Shown here: positions 8,685-16,963 of the stretch, piece by piece | Numbering within the stretch: position 1 is the first letter of the stretch | How the letters are laid out: every line of letters starts with the position of its first letter | DNA from: Ignavibacteriaceae bacterium | GTDB taxonomy: Bacteria; Bacteroidota; Ignavibacteria; Ignavibacteriales; Ignavibacteriaceae | DNA length: 39,912 nt | Direction of reading: 5' to 3' | Assembly: GCA_014860115.1 (NCBI GenBank) | Contig: JACZKK010000196.1 | Location: 1-39,912 of the forward strand | The notes under the pieces: model-generated | Told to the model about the DNA's origin: nothing | What the model saw: only the letters and a program-made list of their open reading frames with translations | Database searches by the model: none | Position numbers and translations under genes: made by a program

Positions 8685-9183
8685 CATGAGTGATTAATTA
8701 GAAATAATTCATAGCTCAATTCGCCATAGCAGGTTCCAAACCTGAGCTTAATTATTAAATAAAATATTCTCAGGACTGGAGTCCTGAGCTACGAAAAGTC
8801 TACTGCATAAATTGAACTTATAATTTTCAATTATATCTGTAAGTAAAATTCAGGCAAACATCCTCAAAATTATCCCGGTAATATTTTTTTAAATCAATAA
8901 ACCTCACTCATATGCGGCTGACCAAAAAGTAAAATGTTAGAGAATGATTTAATAAGGGACATAGATTATGATAAAAATTTTCAACCTTCGCAGCACAGAT
9001 TACTGGCAAAGCCATTCCCTCGTCCGAGGACTCCTTTAGAGGAATAATCTGTGTTACACTTAGGTCAGCCTTAATTATTACCAATAAATATTAAAATGCT
9101 TATATTCTGACAGTACAGTTAAGACAGATACATTAAGTCATAATAATTTGTAAACAACCAAATAGAGTCAACTGCCTTAATTA
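8685..9183. repeat. gene-free stretch with short dispersed palindromes
   Basis: No gene is seen. Short palindromic modules include CTCAGGACTGGAGTCCTGAG (8770-8789; a relative with TCTGGAGA at its centre is near 18705-18723). Another runs from CACAGATTACT to AATAATCTGTGTT around 8995-9056 and is also present in compact form at 14484-14506. Confidence 0.6.
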
Positions 9184-10689
9184 CTATTTCAACAGCAGCA
9201 TCTTCTTTGTCTGTACAAATGAATCCGATGTAATTCTATAGATATATGTCCCGCTTGGTAAACCGCCTGAGGCGGAGCTTGCATTGAATTCTATTTTATG
9301 ATTTCCCGACTCAAACATTCCATCTGCAAGTGTTGCTACAAGCTCACCAATGACGTTATAAAGATTAATTTTTATCTGCGATGTTTGTGGTAATGAGAAC
9401 CTAATCGTTGTTGTTGGATTAAACGGATTCGGATAGTTCTGTGAAAGCTCAAATTGAGCCGGTACTACTTCTACTTCAACCACATCTGAATATTCAAACT
9501 GACCGTCGGTGTCCACCTGTTTTAACCTATACTGAAAATTGCTGCCTCCGGCAAACAAGTCCTTATCTGAGTAGCTGTATTCCTTTGGTGAGTTTGAGTT
9601 GCCGTGTCCTTCTACAAATCCTAAAGTATTCCATTCACTCTCGTTTATTCTTCTCTCAACATTAAAACCGTAGTTGTTAACTTCTGTTTTTGTAACCCAG
9701 TTTAACCGAATTTCGTCTCTTAAGTATTTAGATGAAAAAGAAAATAATTCAACTGGTAGTGTGCTTTCCATGCTTTTAAAAATACCTCCCTCCGTACCTG
9801 CAAACAAATCACCATTGGAATTTATTGCAAGTGAGTGGACATGAATATTACTTAAACCCTGGTTAATTTGAATCCAATTCTCTCCATTATCTATAGATCG
9901 GAATACGCCGAAGGCAGTTCCAGTAAATATATCTCCGTTTGTATTTTTAGCAAATGAACGTATACGGTAACCTTCTCCTGCTATTAGCCCCTGATTTATT
10001 TGCACCCAATTATTTCCATTATTCGTAGATCGGAATACTCCACTATTTGCAGTTCCTGCAAATATATGTCCACTTGAATTTATTGCAAAAGAAGTTACAT
10101 AGTTATCGCTCAATCCTTGGTTAATTTGGATCCAATTTTCCCCATTATCTAATGATCTAAAGACACCACCAGAAATAGTCCCAGCAAATATGTGTCCGCT
10201 TGGATTAATAAGAATCGAGTTGATGCTCGGATTAGTCAATCCTTGATTGATTTGAGCCCAATTCATTCCGTTGTCTGTTGAGCGATACACACCAAGCGCT
10301 CCGGTGCCTACAAATATATCTCCATTTGAATTTATTACAACTGATGTATGAAAATGATCTAGATCCAGAGTAGTCCAGTCGTCTCCATTGTCTGTTGAGC
10401 GTCTTAATCCGCCATGTTCAAGATGAGCAACATAAATATCTCCGCTTGAACTAATAACCATTGAAGTAATATTAAAATTCATTATTCCCAAGTTTATCCA
10501 TGTGTCTCCGTTATCTGTAGATCGAAATACGCCGTCCATATTAGTTCCAGCAAAAATATCCCCGCTTGAATTTATCGCAAGTGAATAAATTGTCGTTGTA
10601 TCAAGACCTGCCTCTTCCCAGAAGTCCTGCGGAAAACTATTTGACCAAGTACCTAAAATTAAAAACAGAGTTATTATATGTATCTTCAT
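9184..10689 (-). CDS. secreted beta-propeller protein with T9SS type A sorting domain
   Basis: The start is taken at the ATG of MKIHIITLFLILG (10687-10689), because the 28 codons upstream put charged residues in front of a clear signal peptide; this gives 501 residues. After the signal peptide come about seven blades (roughly 25-300) with the pattern S-L/F-A-I-N-S-x-G-x-I-F-A-G-T-x-x-x-G-V-F-R-S-x-D-N-G-x-x-W. An Fn3-like module follows (from LPVELFSFSSKY, with LNWVTKTEVNNYGFNVERR). The T9SS tail (SQNYPNPFNP ... VQTKKMLLLK) is about the last 85 residues. The protein is expected to be exported by Sec and displayed or released by T9SS. Its C-terminal half is nearly identical to that of the next gene (10953-12083), and its propeller resembles that at 12114-13718. 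The tail has a four-codon ASGG insertion, made by the palindrome CCGCCTGAGGCGG at 9263-9275, that the neighbouring copy lacks. Ligand unknown. Confidence 0.88.
   Translation of the reverse strand: MKIHIITLFLILGTWSNSFPQDFWEEAGLDTTTIYSLAINSSGDIFAGTNMDGVFRSTDNGDTWINLGIMNFNITSMVISSSGDIYVAHLEHGGLRRSTDNGDDWTTLDLDHFHTSVVINSNGDIFVGTGALGVYRSTDNGMNWAQINQGLTNPSINSILINPSGHIFAGTISGGVFRSLDNGENWIQINQGLSDNYVTSFAINSSGHIFAGTANSGVFRSTNNGNNWVQINQGLIAGEGYRIRSFAKNTNGDIFTGTAFGVFRSIDNGENWIQINQGLSNIHVHSLAINSNGDLFAGTEGGIFKSMESTLPVELFSFSSKYLRDEIRLNWVTKTEVNNYGFNVERRINESEWNTLGFVEGHGNSNSPKEYSYSDKDLFAGGSNFQYRLKQVDTDGQFEYSDVVEVEVVPAQFELSQNYPNPFNPTTTIRFSLPQTSQIKINLYNVIGELVATLADGMFESGNHKIEFNASSASGGLPSGTYIYRITSDSFVQTKKMLLLK
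9263..9275. repeat. 13-base palindrome inside T9SS tail
   Basis: CCGCCTGAGGCGG sits in frame in the sorting domain of the propeller gene. The near-identical paralogous site at about 11026-11040 lacks it, so the insertion (12 bases net, four codons) can be read directly by comparing the two genes. Confidence 0.8.
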
Positions 10690-10776
10690 TTCAAAAAATC
10701 TTTCACAAACTAATTTTTTATGGCTCGATATTCTTACCAAGCTCTTAACTTTTCCACACTTACAAATAATCAAAGC

Positions 10777-10930
10777 AAAGAGGCTGTCTTAAAAGGTTCT
10801 CTCGATACATTTCATTACTCGAGAACCATTTATTTTCTTTGGTTTTCGAGCTTGCCTGCTGCAAGCAGGTTTTTTTCTGATGGAATCAGAAAAATTATCG
10901 AGAAAACATTACTTGTGAGACAGCCTCTTT
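10777..10930. mobile_element. MITE-like element, AAAGAGGCTGTCT ends
   Basis: A 154-base element with perfect 13-base ends, AAAGAGGCTGTCT and AGACAGCCTCTTT. The inverted similarity continues inwards (TCTCTCGAT against ATCGAGAAA). Inner short hairpins include CCTGCTGCAAGCAGG. It has no coding capacity and lies neatly between two gene ends. The ends resemble those at 8337-8454 and 18635-18645, so this is probably one non-autonomous family mobilised by a transposase elsewhere. Confidence 0.75.
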
Positions 10931-10952
10931 TATTAAATATGTCAAGACCAAA

Positions 10953-12083
10953 TTACTTAAGCAGCATCATCTTCTTCGTCTGAACAAATGAATCCGATGT
11001 AATTCTATAGATATATGTTCCGCTTGGTAAGCTACTTGCATTGAATTCTATTTTATGATATCCCGACTCATACATTCCATCTGCCAGTGTTGCAACAAGC
11101 TCACCGATAACGTTATAAATATTGATTTTTATCTGCGATGCCTGTGGCAATGAGAACCTTATTGTTGTGCCCGGATTAAACGGATTTGGATAGTTCTGTG
11201 AAAGCTCAAACTGAGTCGGCATTACTTCTACTTCCACAACATCTGAATATTCAAACTGACCGTCGGTATCAATCTGTTTTAGTCTGTACTGGAAAATGCT
11301 GCCGCCTGCAAACAAGTCTCTATCAGCGTAGTTATATTCTTTCGGTGAATTTGAGTTGCCGTGTCCTTCTACAAAACCGATGCTATGCCATTCTCCATCG
11401 TTTATTCTTCTCTCAACATTAAAACCGTAGTTGTTTACTTCTGTTTTAGTTACCCAGTTTAACTGGACTTTATCATTCAAGTATTTTGATGTGAAGGATG
11501 TTAGTTCTACGGGAAGTGGTGCATCAATTATGTTTTCTGGAGGAGTTAATGTTTGATTAGTAATACCCGCCCCGACAGGTTCATTTTGGTAATTGTTAAA
11601 CAGTCCAATTGCATTGGTAGTATTATTTACTGTAAGACTAGTAGTGACAGCAGGATTTAGAATAGTAAAATTAAGTTGAACCCATGATGTGTAAGTCGTA
11701 CCTATATCAAACCCTGGAGGATCTCCTCCTCCGTCTCCATTTACGGTGGTACCTAAAACACCAACTCTAATAAATTTGGTAATTTGTGTGTTAGGTGTTG
11801 CGCTCCTTGAGTATCCAAGTGCTGACCCGAAAGCCCAAAGTGTAGAGTTTGTGAAAGCCAAATGAGTACTATCGAACTGAACATCGATTGTTGCTGAACC
11901 AAGAGTGTTAGCCGAAGGTAAATTTGTTCCCTTTACTTGAACTTGAATTCTGAAGTTACCATTTAATGTTTGTTCATTTTCAACGATAACTAGCCTCTGT
12001 TCTATTGATTGAGCTTGTAAACTTGAGAATGACCAAAATAAAAGCACTAAAAAGTTAAGTAAAAAAGAGAAAGTTTTATTCAT
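10953..12083 (-). CDS. cohesin-like module protein with Fn3-like and T9SS type A domains
   Basis: A 376-residue secreted protein with a signal peptide of about 24 residues (ending LQAQ). A beta-sandwich module of the cohesin-like type follows (about 28-185): VQVKGTNL, LGSATIDVQFDSTHLAF, and YTSWVQLNFTIL near its end. Next comes an Fn3-like module (LPVELTSF onward, LNWVTKTEVNNYGFNVERR) and the T9SS tail (SQNYPNPFNPGTTIRFSLP ... TKKMMLLK). The start ATG is preceded by AAGGTG about 5 bases upstream. The last 180 residues are almost the same as in the propeller gene downstream, which shows recent duplication or conversion of the tail. Cohesins bind dockerins, and the gene immediately upstream (12114-13718, same strand) ends in a dockerin, so the two may pair at the cell surface (inference). 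The cohesin assignment is by pattern only. Confidence 0.82.
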   Translation of the reverse strand: MNKTFSFLLNFLVLLFWSFSSLQAQSIEQRLVIVENEQTLNGNFRIQVQVKGTNLPSANTLGSATIDVQFDSTHLAFTNSTLWAFGSALGYSRSATPNTQITKFIRVGVLGTTVNGDGGGDPPGFDIGTTYTSWVQLNFTILNPAVTTSLTVNNTTNAIGLFNNYQNEPVGAGITNQTLTPPENIIDAPLPVELTSFTSKYLNDKVQLNWVTKTEVNNYGFNVERRINDGEWHSIGFVEGHGNSNSPKEYNYADRDLFAGGSIFQYRLKQIDTDGQFEYSDVVEVEVMPTQFELSQNYPNPFNPGTTIRFSLPQASQIKINIYNVIGELVATLADGMYESGYHKIEFNASSLPSGTYIYRITSDSFVQTKKMMLLK

Positions 12084-12113
12084 AACACACCTTAATAAAA
12101 ATTATATAAAATC

Positions 12114-13718
12114 TTATGGTACGAAAGTTTGTTTAGCAGCTGTAAAATTAGGATTAAAAAAGTTAAAGTCAGTACTGGTCACAAATCCATCTAAATTCCA
12201 GTCAGTATATTCATAGCCATTTGCAGCACTTGTGAACTTTGGATTGAAAACGTTAAAGTCCGTACTAGTGACAAATCCATCCTGATTTCCATCACCAGTA
12301 TACATACCAAATACTCCTACTCCCACATCCTTCATAGCACTTGATCCATAAGCTTGTGATTGTGCGGTACTAAAATCATATAAATCAGGGCTGAAAGATA
12401 AAGTAACAGGATTTGAGGTCATAACTGCAAGGTGGTTTCTGTGATGTATTGCTACATAATAATCTCCCGGCACAACACCTGGGAATTTTACGCTGCTTAC
12501 ACCATCCAGGTCAACTACACTACCATCGCTCATCAGAAATGCAGCTCTTCTTGATTCCAGTGTGGTTTCATCACTTCTTACTTCAAGTAAAACCCAATCA
12601 ACCACATCTGCAGGGATACCTGCAACTGTCTCTGTTCCAGCATAATTCCAAGGTGCTGCGCTGTAAGGCTGCGTGAATGGAATGTATCCGTTAGTATTTA
12701 ATGTAGTACTCATCGTGCCGGTTGTCGCAGAATACGGACCCTGCAGGAATACTTTAATATTAGCCGAAGGATTAGTTCTAAAAACACCATCGTAAGTTCC
12801 TGCGAAAACATCACCATTTAAATTTATAGCTAGTGAATAAACTCCAAGATTGGTCAAACCCAGATTGACTTGCGTCCAGTTTTCACCGTTATCTGTTGAT
12901 CGAAATACTCCATCGAAAGTTCCCGCAAATATATCTCCATTTGAATTTACAGCAATTGAACGCACACGGTAGCCTTCTCCTTCAGTTAATCCTTCATTGA
13001 TTTGAATCCAATTATTTCCGGTATCTGTAGACCGGTATATTCCATCACCTTCGGTTCCTGCAAATATATCCCCATTAGAATTTATTGCAAGTGAAAGAAC
13101 ATAATTTGTAGTTAAGCCATTATTAATTTGATCCCAATTTTCTCCATCATCTGTTGATCTGAATATTCCGCCACTTATAGTCCCGGTAAAAATATGTTCG
13201 TTGGAATTAATAGTTATTGCATTAATGTTGGAACTAGTTAAACCCACATTTATTTGCATCCAGCTATTTCCATTGTCAGTTGATCGGTATATTCCAACTG
13301 AAGCAGTTCCTGCAAAAATATCACCATTAGAATTAACTGCCATGCAAAATACCGGATGTTCGGCAATGCCGAAAGCCGTCCAGCTATTACCGCTATCAGT
13401 AGAACGATACATACCTCCATCGGCAAATTCATCGCTAATACCAATAATGATATTGTCATTCTGATTTATATAAATTTCCTGAATACTATAATTATAAGAT
13501 CCTAAATTCGGACCGATATTTGACCAGCTTACTCCGTTATCCGTAGAGCGATAGACGCCATCGATGCCGTTTCCAACAAATATATGCCCATCAGAATTTA
13601 TTGCCATTGAATAAATAGTGGTGCTGTCCAATCCGTTTGACCTCTCCCAAAAATCCTGGGAGGAAATACTAGTAAAAGCTATAAAAAGCTGAATTATAAA
13701 CAATGTGTATATTTTCAT
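12114..13718 (-). CDS. secreted beta-propeller protein with C-terminal type I dockerin
   Basis: A 534-residue protein with a signal peptide (about 1-20, ending SISSQ). About seven propeller blades (25-325) have the same S-x-A-I-N-S-x-G-x-I-F-A-G-T...RSTDNG-x-x-W pattern as the gene at 9184. A module at about 325-470 is also found in the beta-helix protein at 20286 (shared VVDWVLLEVRS, GDYYVAIHHRNHLAVM, YDFSTAQSQAYG). The C-terminal dockerin has two calcium-loop/helix repeats, GDGNQDGFVTSTDFNVF and DWNLDGFVTSTDFNFF. There is no T9SS type A tail. The protein probably reaches its place through dockerin binding to a cohesin-bearing neighbour such as 10953-12083 (inference). Its start lies 30 bases or more upstream of that gene in the same direction, so they may be co-transcribed (31-base gap). 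Confidence 0.86.
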   Translation of the reverse strand: MKIYTLFIIQLFIAFTSISSQDFWERSNGLDSTTIYSMAINSDGHIFVGNGIDGVYRSTDNGVSWSNIGPNLGSYNYSIQEIYINQNDNIIIGISDEFADGGMYRSTDSGNSWTAFGIAEHPVFCMAVNSNGDIFAGTASVGIYRSTDNGNSWMQINVGLTSSNINAITINSNEHIFTGTISGGIFRSTDDGENWDQINNGLTTNYVLSLAINSNGDIFAGTEGDGIYRSTDTGNNWIQINEGLTEGEGYRVRSIAVNSNGDIFAGTFDGVFRSTDNGENWTQVNLGLTNLGVYSLAINLNGDVFAGTYDGVFRTNPSANIKVFLQGPYSATTGTMSTTLNTNGYIPFTQPYSAAPWNYAGTETVAGIPADVVDWVLLEVRSDETTLESRRAAFLMSDGSVVDLDGVSSVKFPGVVPGDYYVAIHHRNHLAVMTSNPVTLSFSPDLYDFSTAQSQAYGSSAMKDVGVGVFGMYTGDGNQDGFVTSTDFNVFNPKFTSAANGYEYTDWNLDGFVTSTDFNFFNPNFTAAKQTFVP

Positions 13719-14399
13719 TTGGGTAATATATCAGTTAAAAGATTTATAAAATTCAAATTGCCTGCCAGCTTAAATTTAGTATTTAGCCCATTTTTCAGGT
13801 TTTTATAAAGATAAATTATTTCAATTTGAGGCAGAAATCTCTAAAGAATAATCGGAACTGGTCTATTAAAAGTATTTAGAGAATTATACCAAAAATTATC
13901 ATTCCTGTCCAAAATAATTTTTGAATTTATACAAGATTATTCATTTTTCTTATGAGCCGAAAAATGATCCTTCCAATTTCGTCCCATACGGGACTTTTTA
14001 CATACGTGGCATTGAATCACTATAAATATTTCGCCCCTATCGGGGGTCTGTTAAAATAGATACATAAAGAATGTCTTCATCCCATCGGGATGAAATATTT
14101 ATATATTAATTATGATAATAGCTGTTAAAGTCCCGGAGGGACGACATAAAATATTTTATTTTGGACATATATGGAAAATATGAATCTCTTAAAGCTAAGA
14201 TAATTATTTCTAATTAGATTTTCTTTTTTCATCATTTCCACACAGTTGAAACTTTGGGTTAATAACTAAATTAACGCAATGGGTCATTCTGGTCGTCAGA
14301 CTTCGACAAAGTCTAGCGAACACTGGCGAGCGATCCCGACAAAGTCGGGAGTGTCCAGAATCAATATGATCAGATTCCGGACTCGTTCCTTTGGAACTT
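13719..14399. repeat. gene-free region rich in dispersed repeats
   Basis: No gene is seen. 13965-14165 contains several short inverted modules typical of Bacteroidetes-like genomes (CGTCCCATACGGGAC, CGCCCCTATCGGGG, ATCCCATCGGGAT, GTCCCGGAGGGAC), each flanked by ATATTTAT-type spacers. 14280-14399 holds the CATTCTGG...GACAAAGTCGGGAGTGTCCAGAAT module, followed by ATTCCGGACTCG. Confidence 0.65.
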
Positions 14400-14500
14400 C
14401 GCCGGAATGACAATCGAAAGTGACCTCATAAATACACGGCTTTTTTTTATTCGTTAACTAATGTTGCGGCTTCATTACCAAATAACACAGATTAATAATC
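14400..14500 (-). pseudogene. fossil of a T9SS sorting domain (fragment A)
   Basis: The minus-strand reading gives GNEAATLVNE, then a stop/frameshift in a run of A (14440-14455), then VY(E)VTF-like remains. It then runs into the CCGGAATGAC repeat at 14399-14410. Nothing upstream or downstream resembles the rest of a gene, so only the middle of the tail survives. Confidence 0.6.
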
Positions 14501-14548
14501 TGTGTTACGGTGATTTTGATTTGACAGAAATAATATTCGGAAAGGTCT

Positions 14549-14885
14549 TACCACTTTAAAAGGGTCATCTTCTTTTGCTGAATAAATTCGCGCGCCTTAA
14601 GTGTATAGAAGTACACCCGACTCCTTAGATTCCGGACTCGTTTTTTGGAACTTCGCCGGAATGACTGGACGGTTGTCATTCTTTTTAGCGAAGCGAATAA
14701 GGAATCAACTTGGTTTCCGAACCCATCTTCAATTTGTTTCGACAGGACAAGCAAGTCCGTCAGGACTCTCCGTTAGGACTCCGTCCTACCGAGACGAGCG
14801 TCCTGCCGAGACGAGCCGGAATGACTGTTAAAAGTGACTTCATAAACACCGGGTTCCTTTTCTTCATTAACGAAGGAAAGCCCTT
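14549..14885 (-). pseudogene. fossil of a T9SS sorting domain (fragment B) split by repeats
   Basis: The minus strand reads VNEEKEPGVYEVTFNSHSG from about 14875 to 14818. About 200 bases of repeat sequence with in-frame stops follow (14622-14830). The end is VYFYTLKAREF...QKKMTLLKW with its stop at about 14548-14550. The insertion point is the same surface loop as in the pseudogene at 4711-5602. An open 68-codon frame here is only repeat plus tail, not a gene. Confidence 0.7.
14622..14830. repeat. composite dispersed repeat (CCGGAATGAC family)
   Basis: Made of ATTCCGGACTCG, CTTCGCCGGAATGAC, TAGCGAAGCGAATAAGGAAT, TTGTTTCGACAGGACAAGC and CCGAGACGAGCGTCCTGCCG modules. Related copies lie at 4793-4952 and 23386-23532; the latter runs in the opposite order. 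Confidence 0.7.
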
Positions 14886-14941
14886 TCCTCCCTACCCAAA
14901 GGGGAAGGATTTATGTATTTCAGATCTTTTGCTATTCAATT

Positions 14942-16801
14942 TCATTTTAATAAAATTAATTTTTTTATTTCGCTGAATGAACCAGCAGTCAACCTGTAAA
15001 GGTACACCCCACTTGAAAAATTGCTGCCATTAAACTCAACTTCATAAATACCAGGCATTTTTTCTTCATCAACCAATGTTGCTACTTCATTTCCTAAAAT
15101 ATCAAAAACTTTTAATTGTATGGGCACAATATATTGTGCCCCTACGGATGGGATTGTAAATTTTATTTTTGTACTTGGGTTAAATGGGTTCGGATAATTC
15201 TGAAACAACTCGAATGTCTCTGGAATTTCGGAGAATGTTTCAACTGAAGTTGCATCCTCTGTCCCAAACATTTCAACTTCCCAAACACTGGCGAATGGAC
15301 CCTGGTTGCTTTTTAACATTAATAGTTTCAAATATCTTGTTTCAGTAGAGTCTATATTCAATTCAGCCCACTCCGAATTCTCCGACCAGATTTCCTCAAG
15401 AACCGGTTGCCAGGTAATAGAATCAGCAGAAGTATAAACCGAGTACTGAAACATCCTGCCTGATTCCCATTTGTAAAAGGAAATTCTTAAACTATCAAAT
15501 GACTGAATTTCTTCCACATCATAGGTAACCGTAAGCGGCATTACATCTTCACTTTGCCATCTTGAATCAGGAAAGATCATTCCTTTCCCGTCAATTGACT
15601 TTTCCGGAGTAAAATACTGGTGCCAAGAATTTGATAATGCTCTTTGAATAATTTTCTGTTGTGGATTTCCCTTACCTTTTTTAGGCGTTAAGTATTGCTT
15701 TAATGACGGATTAGGATAAATGGTATTACCAGCTCTGTCCTTAATATTAGAAACTGTAATCGTGTACTGTGTGTTATCATTTTGCCTTGCCGTTTTCAGT
15801 GTCACACCTGATGAATCCGGCAAAAGTTGTGCACTGACAATACCGATATTATTAGAAATAGAATAGTTATTCTTATTAGCAGCAGAGTTTTGGTCTATTC
15901 TTTCCGAGAACTTAACTGTCAAAGTTTTATTATTAAGTACGGTTACATTTGTGAATAAAGGATCTGTAGTATCGGATTGGGATATATACTGAGCAGAATT
16001 GCTCTGACTACTAATAATATTACCAGAAAGATCGGCGATATCTTCTGCCGTAACAATATAAGAAAGACCATTGCTGTGCGGTGTGGTAATTAAAGTCACC
16101 ACATCACCAAAGTTTGATATGAATACATCCTGAATATTTATACCATTTGTTATTAAATAGTTCTCTGAATTTAAAGCAGTTGTAATTTCTAGTGGTTCTG
16201 AAAAAGTTAACTCTAATGTAGCAGGATCAAGTAACAATCCTGTTAGTAATTCAGGTGGTGTAGTATCAAAATTTGTTGTTCCAGTGAAATTTACAAATTG
16301 ACCGGTATTCCAAAGAGTTGAGTTATTTCCATCATATATACCCCAAAATGCACTTGAAGTTAGCCAATAAATATTAATAGAATCAGTTGAGTTAATTAAA
16401 TCGAAATTAATTGTGACAACATCTGTCCATTCAGGATTCTGAGAAACTATCGTTCCCTGGTTACTGTTATTAAAATATAAATCGATATTTACCCAAACCA
16501 TGTTCACTGATGGCTTTGTAACCGTTCCCAAAGTATAATTATCTCCACTAAAATTATGAAAGAAGTAATCGACATTTCTCTGGGGAGAATTGGGCAAGTT
16601 CAGCAGAGTATTATCGAACCCAAAGACTACAGTTGAGCTCCCCAAATCATCAGTGCCGGTATTTGTATTAAATTGAATTAAGATTGAAATTTTCGAATTA
16701 TCCGTACCAACAATTACGAATCTTCCATTGATATTTGTTGCTAAGGCTGCTGTTGAGTAAATAATTAAGAGTGACAAAAAATATAGCTTATATCTTCTCA
16801 T
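14942..16801 (-). CDS. multidomain T9SS surface protein: cohesin-like, SbsA-Ig-like, discoidin
   Basis: A 619-residue protein with a signal peptide (about 1-22). The N-terminal cohesin-like module (24-175) contains ILIQFNTNTGTDDLGSSTVV, FFHNFSGDNY and WTDVVTINFDL and is shared with the proteins at 16964 and 19035. Two SbsA-type Ig-like modules follow (about 180-370; LELTFSEPLE and LTVKFSERID starts, with YTITVSNIKDRAGN). A discoidin/F5-8C-like module lies at about 385-530 (SIDGKGMIFPDSRWQS, SFDSLRISFYKW, RYLKLLML, WEVEMFG). The T9SS type A tail begins FQNYPNPFNPSTKIKF and ends FSEIKKLILLK. An in-frame palindrome (15122-15141) adds the VGAQYIVPI stretch inside the tail. Discoidin modules often bind carbohydrate, so a role in surface attachment is likely but inferred. 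Only short repeats and fossils lie downstream. Confidence 0.86.
   Translation of the reverse strand: MRRYKLYFLSLLIIYSTAALATNINGRFVIVGTDNSKISILIQFNTNTGTDDLGSSTVVFGFDNTLLNLPNSPQRNVDYFFHNFSGDNYTLGTVTKPSVNMVWVNIDLYFNNSNQGTIVSQNPEWTDVVTINFDLINSTDSINIYWLTSSAFWGIYDGNNSTLWNTGQFVNFTGTTNFDTTPPELLTGLLLDPATLELTFSEPLEITTALNSENYLITNGINIQDVFISNFGDVVTLITTPHSNGLSYIVTAEDIADLSGNIISSQSNSAQYISQSDTTDPLFTNVTVLNNKTLTVKFSERIDQNSAANKNNYSISNNIGIVSAQLLPDSSGVTLKTARQNDNTQYTITVSNIKDRAGNTIYPNPSLKQYLTPKKGKGNPQQKIIQRALSNSWHQYFTPEKSIDGKGMIFPDSRWQSEDVMPLTVTYDVEEIQSFDSLRISFYKWESGRMFQYSVYTSADSITWQPVLEEIWSENSEWAELNIDSTETRYLKLLMLKSNQGPFASVWEVEMFGTEDATSVETFSEIPETFELFQNYPNPFNPSTKIKFTIPSVGAQYIVPIQLKVFDILGNEVATLVDEEKMPGIYEVEFNGSNFSSGVYLYRLTAGSFSEIKKLILLK
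15122..15141. repeat. 20-base perfect palindrome within coding sequence
   Basis: GGGCACAATATATTGTGCCC, followed by CTACGGATGGGATTG. The same palindrome and flank occur at 17144-17163 in the neighbouring gene, at the same codon position of the T9SS tail. Confidence 0.9.
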
Positions 16802-16963
16802 ATTTTATATTCCAGGATGTAGAATGTTGACTTTGAGTAGACCAATTATCGCATTCAATTAATTAAAAGAAATTATTGAGGTTAAATGATTTTCTGACTG
16901 AGTGAAACAATTTTTATCTCGACCTTATTTCAATTATTAAACTATAGGATTAGATCCAATTTA

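Noticed and set aside
9184-13718. Propeller repeats as sialidase (BNR/Asp-box) enzymes
   Set aside because: The blades have S-T-D-N-G-x-x-W motifs like Asp-boxes, but no sialidase catalytic arginines or the FRIP motif was seen; they look like structural propellers.
13965-14165. Possible CRISPR array in the repeated CCCATCGGGAT/CCCGGAGGGAC region
   Set aside because: The repeats differ from each other, are very short and unevenly spaced, and no cas gene is near; they are dispersed palindromes.
14548-14754. 68-codon ORF as a small gene
   Set aside because: It is made of dispersed repeat sequence plus the last residues of a sorting domain; treated as a fossil.
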